Source: Acidobacteriota bacterium
GTDB taxonomy: Bacteria; Acidobacteriota; Terriglobia; Terriglobales; Acidobacteriaceae
Direction of reading: 5' to 3'
DNA length: 11,208 nt
Assembly: GCA_021781255.1 (NCBI GenBank)
Contig: JAJXXG010000001.1
Location: 1-11,208 of the forward strand
Below the pieces are notes generated by a model. The model had not been told where the DNA came from. It worked only from the letters and a program-made list of their open reading frames with translations, and did not search any database. Positions 5,244 through 11,208 of this stretch are shown piece after piece (position 1 is the first letter of the stretch; every line of letters begins with the position of its first letter). A program made the position numbers and the translations under genes.

Positions 5244-8200
5244 ATGAAATCGAGATTCAATCTGGTAATGATGCTCACGCTGGCTCTCACTGCGACGGGC
5301 GCAACGTTGACAACGGCGCAACAGGCTGCGGCAGGCTCCCATGCCGCCCCGCCCAGACCGCAAGGCCCATGTGACATTTACGCTGCCGCAGGCGACTCCT
5401 GCGTGGCTGCTCACAGCACCACGCGCGCGCTGTACGCAGCGTACAACGGCCCTCTCTATCAGGTTCTGCGCCAGTCGGATGGCAAAACCCTGGACATTGG
5501 CGTCGTCCAGCCGGTCGCGTCGCCTGTCCCGGATGCCGGCGGGTACGCGAACGCCGCCGCCCAGGACGCATTCTGCGCCAACACATATTGCTGGATCACC
5601 ACCATCTATGACCAATCCCCGCAACACAATCACCTCACCCAGGCGCCCCGCGGCGGATTCAGTGGCCCGGCCATGGGTGGGTTGAACAACCTCCCCGTCG
5701 CCGATATGGCGCCCATTACCATCCTGGGCCATAAGGCCTACGGCGTCTTCATCCTGCCCGGCATGGGCCTGCGCAACGACGATCCAAAGGGTACCGCAGT
5801 GGACGACCAGGCCGAGGGGCAGTACTGGGTCATCAACGGCCAGCACTTCAACGCCGGCTGCTGCTTCGACTACGGCAATGCCGAGACCGACAGCCGCGAC
5901 GACGACAACGGCACCATGGAAACCGCTTACTACGGCAACGCCACCCCCTGGTATCACGGCAGCGGCTCAGGCCCGTGGATCATGACCGACCAGGAGAACA
6001 ACCTCGTCGGTTGCGTCAACCCGGATGGGTCCAAAGGCTGCCCGAACCTGCCCAGCATCGCCTGGCGATTCGTCACCGCGATGGCCAAAGGCGAACCGCA
6101 CCACTGGTCCTCGATGGGCGGCGACGCACAGAAGGGCACGCTGTCGGTCATGTTCGACGGAGCCCGCGTTAACGCCACGTATGACCCGATGCGCAAGCAG
6201 GGAGCCATCCTGCTGGGCAACGGCGGCGACAACAGCAACAGCTCGCAGGGAACTTTCTATGAAGGCGCGATGACGGCAGCGGGTACCTTCCCCGCGCAAG
6301 CCACCGACCAGTTGGTGCAGGCCAACATCGTGGCCGCCGGATACAACGTGCAGCCGCTGAGCCTGACGCCGGCGGCAGCAACCTCAACCCCGCCAGGCCT
6401 TCAGACATTCTCACCGGGGTCTTCGCAGGAGACCACCCTGACGTTCACAAACACCACAGGTGCGCCGGCGGCAGGCGTCCAGTTAAGCATCTCCCTGCCT
6501 GGCAGGCAGTGGACCTCCTTCGTTGCGGGCACCTCCGAGACGTCAAAGACATTCGCTGACCCGGTCGCGCCGGGTGCAAGTGTAAGCGCCACCTTCAAGG
6601 TCACCTCGGGGCCAGCAGCCTTTAATGGTGACCTGGTCGGCAACGCGCAGTGGACGAACTCCATGAGCGGCGGGAAGCACTCCGAGACAATGGCCGAGAA
6701 GGTGCGGAACGTCAGCCCGATCAAGATTAACGAATTCCGCATCAGCGCCGGTCCTCCCGCCAACTCGACAGACTCCTTCATCGAGCTCTATAACTCCGGC
6801 GCCCGCAGCGTCGATATCTCCAACTGGACCCTGACCGAGCGCCCGACGCAACAGGCCATCTTCTCCACCGTGAAGATCCCGGCTGGGACGAAGCTTGCTG
6901 CTGGCGGCTTCTACCTGCTCGGCCTTTCCAACTCCGGTCTGGCGGCTCCCGCGCGCGCTGGCGACACCACCCTTTACGTCAGGAGCACTACCGGCATGTC
7001 GGCCGGCGACACCATCGCCATCGGCACGGGCTCCAGCGCTGAAACCCGCAAGATCGCAAGCATCGGAACGGCCGCGGGAAACAACACCACGCTCTGGCAA
7101 CCCCTCCCGGATGGCTTCATCACCATTCCTGCCGGCTCGACCAACGTGCCCGTCACCAGCGTGTCCGGCTTCACGGTCGGCGAGAAGATCGCTCTCGGCT
7201 ACGGCGCTGCCTTCCCCGATGTCGCCAGAACCATGGAGCGATTCGAAGTGGCCACAGTCACCGCGGTCGGCAAGCAGGGCACGCAGGCTTACCTGGCGGC
7301 GGACGCCCCCGCAGGCGCAACCAACATCAAGGTCACCTCCGTCTCTGACATCTCGGCCGGCGACAAGATCAGGCTGGACATCGGCAGCGTCGGCCATGGA
7401 ATTGAGACCGTCACCGTCACGCACGTCGGCGCGCAGGCGAACCGCACGAATCTCGCGGCGAATGCCAGCGCTGGCGCGACCAACGTCAAAATCCGCAGCA
7501 CGAAGGGCTTCGCTGTGGGCAATAAGGTCACCATCGGCACCCCGGCGAACCAGGATACCGTCACCATTGCGGCCATCGGGACTGCGGGTGCGAGAGGCGT
7601 CGGCATTGACTTTACGCCCGCCCTCGCCCGGGCGCACGCCGACGCCGAGGAGATGGTTGAACCGGGCACGGGCCTCGACCTGGCCGCGCCGCTCAAGTTC
7701 AACCATGCGGCCAACCTCCCCTTCAGCGATCGCGGAACAGGGATCAGCTTCCAGCCGGCGACGGCTTTTGCCCATGCGAGCAACGAGCCGATCCAGGCGC
7801 TCGGCACCGGCATCGCGCTCGACACTCCACTCGCCAACAGTCACGCGATCAACGCAGTTGTGCATGACGCCGCGGTCACCACTGCGGGCTACCAGGGGAC
7901 GCCGGCGCCCAACCAGTGGTTCGGGGGCCCTGAGCTTACGACCAATGTCGTCCTCTTCGGCAGACTCAAACTCAATCTCCGCGAGGGCAGCATGGTGCTG
8001 CGCGACGCCTCCGGGCTGGTTGTCGACAGCCTCAACTACGGCGGCATCGTTGACCCATGGGCCGCCGAAGGCTACCAGGCCGTCTCCGGAGCAGGACAGG
8101 GTGGCTGCTACGTGAAAGCGCCCGGCGCGGCCAGTGGATCCGGGCCAGTCTCCCAGGCCGCCGCATCCAACACGAGCGCGGGCCGCTACCCTGACGGCCA

Positions 8201-8699
8201 CGACACCGGCAGCAACTGCGCAGACTTCGTGACGACGCCCGCCACCACCTTGTCGGCCTCTTCGGCAAGCGGCGCAACCAATGTAAAAGTGACAAGCGTG
8301 GACGGTTTGAACGCCGGCCAGACGGTCAGGATTGATTCGGGCGCGGACCGCGAAACCGCCGTAATCGCCTCAGTGGGCACGGCGGGCGCAACCACCATAA
8401 GCGCAGCCACCGGCGTGGGCGTCACCGTTGTCCCTGTCGCGGGCGCGATTGGCTTTCGCGAGGGCCAGGCCATCACCATTGACAGCGGCGCGAATTCTGA
8501 GACTGCCGTTGTTGCCTCCATCAGAAGATTCGGTGACGCTGCAATCAACGTTGCCGCGCCGCTTGCGCATGCGCATGCAGCCGGCGCGCAACTCTCCGGC
8601 ACCGGCATCACCCTCGCTGCTCCATTGATGCGGGAGCATGCCAGAGCGGCGCAGGTCGCCGGCAGCGTCTCCACACCGGGTGCGCCCAATCGCTATTAG
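5244..8699 (+). CDS. Secreted GH54 alpha-L-arabinofuranosidase with NEW3-like, split lamin-tail-like and repeat modules
   Basis: The 1151-residue exported enzyme probably removes arabinofuranosyl side chains from arabinan or arabinoxylan. A signal peptide (1 to about 30) is followed by a GH54 catalytic domain (about 42-370) closely resembling fungal AbfB. By comparison with the A. kawachii enzyme, the nucleophile is E251 in WIMTDQENN and the acid/base is D329 in LGNGGDNSN. The vicinal pair C206-C207 (CCFDYGNAET) and the pairs C43/C53 and C111/C116 match known disulfides. After it come a NEW3-like beta domain (about 372-488) and a lamin-tail-like domain (491-566, resuming at 886-957) interrupted by repeats (572-876). 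Further repeats fill 1001-1140. The fungal arabinose-binding CBM42 domain is absent. An in-frame ATG at 5100 exists, but the one at 5244 has an AAGGAAA ribosome site and begins the signal peptide. The gene faces the next one tail to tail. Confidence 0.9.
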   Translation: MKSRFNLVMMLTLALTATGATLTTAQQAAAGSHAAPPRPQGPCDIYAAAGDSCVAAHSTTRALYAAYNGPLYQVLRQSDGKTLDIGVVQPVASPVPDAGGYANAAAQDAFCANTYCWITTIYDQSPQHNHLTQAPRGGFSGPAMGGLNNLPVADMAPITILGHKAYGVFILPGMGLRNDDPKGTAVDDQAEGQYWVINGQHFNAGCCFDYGNAETDSRDDDNGTMETAYYGNATPWYHGSGSGPWIMTDQENNLVGCVNPDGSKGCPNLPSIAWRFVTAMAKGEPHHWSSMGGDAQKGTLSVMFDGARVNATYDPMRKQGAILLGNGGDNSNSSQGTFYEGAMTAAGTFPAQATDQLVQANIVAAGYNVQPLSLTPAAATSTPPGLQTFSPGSSQETTLTFTNTTGAPAAGVQLSISLPGRQWTSFVAGTSETSKTFADPVAPGASVSATFKVTSGPAAFNGDLVGNAQWTNSMSGGKHSETMAEKVRNVSPIKINEFRISAGPPANSTDSFIELYNSGARSVDISNWTLTERPTQQAIFSTVKIPAGTKLAAGGFYLLGLSNSGLAAPARAGDTTLYVRSTTGMSAGDTIAIGTGSSAETRKIASIGTAAGNNTTLWQPLPDGFITIPAGSTNVPVTSVSGFTVGEKIALGYGAAFPDVARTMERFEVATVTAVGKQGTQAYLAADAPAGATNIKVTSVSDISAGDKIRLDIGSVGHGIETVTVTHVGAQANRTNLAANASAGATNVKIRSTKGFAVGNKVTIGTPANQDTVTIAAIGTAGARGVGIDFTPALARAHADAEEMVEPGTGLDLAAPLKFNHAANLPFSDRGTGISFQPATAFAHASNEPIQALGTGIALDTPLANSHAINAVVHDAAVTTAGYQGTPAPNQWFGGPELTTNVVLFGRLKLNLREGSMVLRDASGLVVDSLNYGGIVDPWAAEGYQAVSGAGQGGCYVKAPGAASGSGPVSQAAASNTSAGRYPDGHDTGSNCADFVTTPATTLSASSASGATNVKVTSVDGLNAGQTVRIDSGADRETAVIASVGTAGATTISAATGVGVTVVPVAGAIGFREGQAITIDSGANSETAVVASIRRFGDAAINVAAPLAHAHAAGAQLSGTGITLAAPLMREHARAAQVAGSVSTPGAPNRY
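6957..7595 (+). repeat. Four degenerate AGATNxKVxS modules inserted in the lamin-tail-like domain
   Basis: At protein level the modules begin at residues 572, 630, 690 and 743 of the GH54 protein, so spacing is 58, 60 and 53 residues. Each follows the pattern A-G-x-T-N/T-x-x-V-x-S-x-x-G/D-x-x-x-G-D/E/N-K/T-I/V, then an ET/DT-x-x-x-I/V-x-x-I/V-G segment. The short alternating hydrophobic strands suggest a small beta fold. The fourth copy passes directly into the 23-residue repeats. The copies differ clearly in DNA sequence, so the duplication is not recent. Confidence 0.75.
7596..7871 (+). repeat. Four tandem 23-residue GTGI-PLA-HA repeats
   Basis: Residues 785-876 of the GH54 protein form four units of exactly 23 residues, starting at G785, G808, G831 and G854. 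Each begins G-T/V-G-I/L, has a proline near position 8-9 (PAL, PLK, PAT, PLA) and has H-A at positions 15-16 (AHADA, NHAAN, AHASN, SHAIN). At DNA level (69-bp units) they have diverged strongly, so selection has kept the protein pattern. Two further 22-residue units occur at residues 1097-1140. Confidence 0.85.
8244..8663 (+). repeat. C-terminal pair of AGATN modules with GTGI tails
   Basis: Residues 1001-1140 repeat the same modules seen inside the lamin-tail-like domain. SGATNVKVTSVDGLNAGQ starts at 1009 with IDSGADRETAVIASVGTAG. A second, more degenerate copy follows at about 1061-1096 with AITIDSGANSETAVVASI. Two GTGI-type units, AINVAAPLAHAHAAGAQL and GTGITLAAPLMREHARAA, close the region. 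The protein ends soon after with STPGAPNRY, so there is no sortase signal or visible membrane anchor. Confidence 0.75.
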
Positions 8700-8706
8700 A
8701 GTGAAA

Positions 8707-8745
8707 TGCATAAATGCCTCAACGTGATGAGGAGGCATTTATGCA
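8707..8745. terminator. Perfect 14-bp inverted repeat between convergent genes, likely bidirectional terminator
   Basis: TGCATAAATGCCTC (8707-8720) and GAGGCATTTATGCA (8732-8745) are exact reverse complements around an 11-base loop. The hairpin lies seven bases after the stop of the GH54 gene and about 54 bases beyond the stop of the opposing gene at 8799. No strong T tract follows on the plus strand (CAAGATGAAT); on the minus strand only TTTCAC follows. It may therefore terminate weakly, protect mRNA ends, or be a dispersed intergenic repeat. Confidence 0.6.
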
Positions 8746-8798
8746 AGATGAATGTGCCAAGCTGAAGCGAAGAGCAATTCGACCGCAGCATCCTGCGC

Positions 8799-9329
8799 TC
8801 AATAGAGACTGCCGGCGACCTGTTCGGCCGCGGTCTTTACCTTCATCTCCAGCATGGCGGGTGTGAGGATAGAATCGTTCCTCACCTGCGTACTGAGCGC
8901 AATGACGAAGACCTGGTCGCGCACGCGGCCCAGCACCCATTCTCCAGTCACTTTTCTGCTGCTCAGCATCGGACAGATGGCAGCCTCGTTGCCAATCGCC
9001 GTCAACGGCGTCGGCGTCGAGTGGCAGTTTGCCTTGAGTTTCAAAAGATGGTCGTCGTTGGGATTGCCTGGACTTTCAATGCTGATTTGCAGGGTGCGCG
9101 CCGCCCCTTCGGCTTGTTCGGTGAAGGTACATGTCGCGACCTTGCCGTGATCGGCGACGTACGTTCCAACTGCGTTGCCGCCCACCAGATCGGATGCCGT
9201 GGCCTCGTTCATCCACGGACAGTTGTTTTCAGCATGTGCCGCAAACGGAATAGCCACGAGGAACGCTGCTAAGATTGCCAACCGGATTGACGCGAAGCTC
9301 GAGCCTGCCGGGCAAGGTCTATTTGCCAT
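8799..9329 (-). CDS. Small secreted four-cysteine protein of unknown function
   Basis: The 176-residue product has a signal peptide with hydrophobic core about 15-31 and a likely cleavage after AHA (residue 33). The mature part starts ENNCPWMNEATASDLVGG and contains exactly four cysteines (C37, C67, C102 and C119), suggesting two disulfides. It is rich in beta-type segments (ATCTFTE, TLQISIES, VFVIALSTQ) and ends with a helix (AMLEMKVKTAAEQVAG). I do not recognise a named family; from memory, similar short NCPWxNEATAS proteins occur in Acidobacteriota. The start overlaps the end of the upstream cytochrome-TPR gene by 11 bases and has no clear ribosome site, so translation is probably coupled to it. 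A periplasmic or extracellular partner of that protein is possible (inference). Confidence 0.85.
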   Translation of the reverse strand: MANRPCPAGSSFASIRLAILAAFLVAIPFAAHAENNCPWMNEATASDLVGGNAVGTYVADHGKVATCTFTEQAEGAARTLQISIESPGNPNDDHLLKLKANCHSTPTPLTAIGNEAAICPMLSSRKVTGEWVLGRVRDQVFVIALSTQVRNDSILTPAMLEMKVKTAAEQVAGSLY

Positions 9330-11208
9330 TTTGCACGCTACCGCTGCCGCTCAGCAGGTCCGAATGCAGGTGCCAGGGAATGCTCTCGGTTGAGATCTCC
9401 GGGTGCAGACGCAAATAATTGAGCGAATAAGTCGGCGCTCCCGGGTCCACCTTCTTATCCACAAACATGGCCTGCTGCTCCGCCGCTTTGTCTCGCATAC
9501 CCATACGGCGGTACAGAATCGAGAGGTTGTAATGCGCCGAAAGATCGTCGGGATCAATCTTCTGCAGCGCTTCAAACTGCTCCAGCGCAGCGCGCTCGTT
9601 CTTCTGCTGGTAGTACGTGATGCCCAACTCGCGCCGTGCATCGCGCGATTCCGGAAACATCTCAACAACTTTACGAAAGTCCGCAATCTCCTCTCGCGTA
9701 TTGCCTGCGCGCCGTTGAAGTAGTCCGTCATAGTAGAGCGCGCGAGCGCTGTTCGGTTCCAGAGCCAGAGCCCTGCGGATCGCCGTGCGTGCGGAATCGT
9801 ATTTCTCCCAGACAATCTCCGTCAGTGCGATGTTCGTGTATCCATCCGCATAGTTATACCGCGACTTGATCACCTCAGTGAATGCAGCGACTGCCTCGGC
9901 GTATTGAAAGTCGTCGAGTAAGGCAATCCCGAGATTATTCCAGCGCATCCAGTCCGGGTTGTCGGCCGGGTCCGGAGGCTCCGGCGCGTTGCTGCCGATT
10001 TGCAGTGTGCGGGTTCTGGAAGCCAGTTCCACGACTGGATAGGCGGGATGATCCTTGCCAAGGACATTGTTCAGGTAGCTCTGGCGCAGGTGGCGGTAGT
10101 TGACTTTAGCCGTGACGGATACGGGCCCTTTCACGTCGCCGGGCAATTTGAACTGGTAACGCACAAGCACCGACCGGCCGGCCTGTACCGTGTTGTCATA
10201 TGCCACCGAGTGAATGGTCCACACCTTGTGGTTATCAACGAAGTCGCCTGTTTCGGTTACGGGACGGTTTGTAAAACTATGCGCCCGTGGGTCCAGCATG
10301 CCATCGGGCTTGAGGAACCCGCTGTGATAAATCTCCTTCCCGCTCGCATCCTTCACAGCGAATTCAACCCATGCCTCATAGAGGTCGCGTACCTCGGGGA
10401 TGAGTGAATGACCGATGTTCTTGTTCTGGATGACGACGTACGCCTCCACAATTTCATTGGGTTTCAGGCTGAACGGCGCTCTGCCGAGCGGCGCAATCAG
10501 CCGATCCTCTCCCTCGATGCGAAGGCCAAAGACATCCACATTAAGATAGTTGCCCGCGCGCAGGAATTCCATGGTCTTCTGGAGCTGGTCGTCAAAGCCG
10601 TAATAGAAGGGAACCGCGGTGTTGCCTGCCAGCCAGCGATGCGATGCAAAGGTTCCATTCTTCGCGCCATACTCCACTAGGCTCACCGGGCTGCGCTTCA
10701 TGTGGCATCCCTGGCAGGTGGTGAAGTCGGCGGTGTAGAACGTCAGCGGATTCTGTTGCGAGAACTTCGATTGCTGCCACTCATCGTACGTGGTGAACGC
10801 ACGAATGAACTTATAGTCGTTGAGCGTCGCCGGGAGGTTTGCCTTGTGGCACGCCGCGCAGAACAGCGGCGAGTGAAGAAAGTCATGCATTACGGCTCGG
10901 GAGTGGCGCTCCGGATGACGCATGATCTCGGAGAACGATACCTGCCCGGGGATGCGGTTTCCGTTCTCATCCACCATCACAGAAGGCACGCCCATCTTTA
11001 CGCTGGCGTTTCCATCGGTTGAGCCCAGGCTTACAACGGAGTGGCACGTCATGCAGGTCAGACCGTCAGAATCCATCATGACGCGATCGATTTTGGAGTT
11101 TGCCGTGAGACCTCCGCTCAAAACGGCGACCGGGTTGTGGCAACTATCACAGTGCCGCGCGAAGGCGATGCCCCGCTCCGGATCCCGAATCAGCAAGTTC
11201 ACGCTCGT
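9319..11208 (-). CDS. Multiheme cytochrome c fused to TPR repeats (N-terminus cut by window edge)
   Basis: The frame is open from base 11208; the first possible start inside is a GTG at 11202, but the coding frame continues past the edge, so the true start lies outside. Numbering from that GTG (627 residues), four CxxCH heme-c attachment motifs occur: CDSCH (18-22), CMTCH (50-54), CAACH (115-119) and CQGCH (163-167). A beta-rich region follows (about 225-400) with NIGHSLIPEVRDLYEAWVEF (262-281), a His-containing motif seen in other multiheme cytochromes. The C-terminal part (about 415-585) has four or more TPR helices pairs, for example WNNLGIALLDDFQYAEAVAAF and AHYNLSILYRRMGMRDKAAE. The protein is probably periplasmic or outer-membrane associated and moves electrons or acts as a redox-linked scaffold; the exact substrate is unknown. 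Any export signal and additional heme sites would lie upstream, off the window. Confidence 0.88.
   Translation of the reverse strand, partial: TSVNLLIRDPERGIAFARHCDSCHNPVAVLSGGLTANSKIDRVMMDSDGLTCMTCHSVVSLGSTDGNASVKMGVPSVMVDENGNRIPGQVSFSEIMRHPERHSRAVMHDFLHSPLFCAACHKANLPATLNDYKFIRAFTTYDEWQQSKFSQQNPLTFYTADFTTCQGCHMKRSPVSLVEYGAKNGTFASHRWLAGNTAVPFYYGFDDQLQKTMEFLRAGNYLNVDVFGLRIEGEDRLIAPLGRAPFSLKPNEIVEAYVVIQNKNIGHSLIPEVRDLYEAWVEFAVKDASGKEIYHSGFLKPDGMLDPRAHSFTNRPVTETGDFVDNHKVWTIHSVAYDNTVQAGRSVLVRYQFKLPGDVKGPVSVTAKVNYRHLRQSYLNNVLGKDHPAYPVVELASRTRTLQIGSNAPEPPDPADNPDWMRWNNLGIALLDDFQYAEAVAAFTEVIKSRYNYADGYTNIALTEIVWEKYDSARTAIRRALALEPNSARALYYDGLLQRRAGNTREEIADFRKVVEMFPESRDARRELGITYYQQKNERAALEQFEALQKIDPDDLSAHYNLSILYRRMGMRDKAAEQQAMFVDKKVDPGAPTYSLNYLRLHPEISTESIPWHLHSDLLSGSGSVQNGK

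Noticed and set aside
6895..8115. 406-codon plus-strand frame overlapping the GH54 gene
   Set aside because: It is dominated by Ser/Arg/Pro/Ala, as expected from a shifted frame of GC-rich coding DNA, with no start context or domain.
6543..8201. 552-codon open frame on the minus strand opposite the GH54 protein
   Set aside because: It has repeated Gly/Asp/Arg/Val-rich low-complexity text with no recognisable domain, and it lies opposite well-supported coding modules; codon-bias shadow.
1..11208. CRISPR arrays, tRNA or rRNA genes, insertion sequences, phage or defence genes
   Set aside because: No regularly spaced identical direct repeats, cloverleaf-like sequence, transposase or integrase motifs were seen. 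The only strong repeats are the protein-coding ones in the GH54 gene.

Overview
The window is a GC-rich bacterial chromosome segment with tightly packed genes and no mobile elements, RNA genes or CRISPR. The gene content fits an Acidobacteriota soil bacterium of the Terriglobia type. That placement is inferred from three traits: a kdp potassium-pump operon with a KdpD-core kinase lacking the usual sensor half, a secreted fungal-type GH54 arabinofuranosidase with large repeat modules, and a multiheme cytochrome fused to TPR repeats. It rests on remembered family distribution, not on a marker gene.

Left third (1-3547, minus strand): high-affinity potassium uptake. Reading leftwards, the response regulator kdpE (3547-2852) is followed by a 164-bp regulatory gap. 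Then come a 28-residue membrane mini-protein (2687-2601), kdpF (2596-2507), kdpA (2505-772) and the first 247 codons of kdpB (741-1), which runs off the left edge. The mini-protein, kdpF and kdpA are separated by only 4 and 1 bases. A T-rich sequence resembling the E. coli KdpE operator lies in the gap.

Middle (3548-5078, plus strand): a histidine kinase diverges from kdpE across a very short shared region. It has the KdpD membrane, GAF and kinase parts but lacks the N-terminal KdpD and universal-stress-protein domains. The usual kdpDE operon is thus split into a divergent pair, and the potassium-sensing half must be absent or encoded elsewhere.

Right of centre (5079-8699, plus strand): one large secreted protein of 1151 residues. 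It has a signal peptide, a complete GH54 alpha-L-arabinofuranosidase domain with both catalytic residues, a NEW3-like beta domain, and a lamin-tail-like domain. The lamin-tail-like domain appears to be interrupted by about 320 residues of repeats, including four exact-period 23-residue units, and more repeats follow at the C-terminus. It probably releases arabinose from plant or fungal polysaccharide.

Right end (8700-11208): a perfect 14-bp inverted repeat separates the convergent genes. On the minus strand, a partial tetraheme cytochrome-TPR protein (11208-9319) overlaps by 11 bases a small secreted four-cysteine protein (9329-8799). These two look like a translationally coupled envelope pair.

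No stretch longer than 300 bases lacks a gene. The gaps are 2688-2851, 3548-3614, 5079-5243 and 8700-8798.
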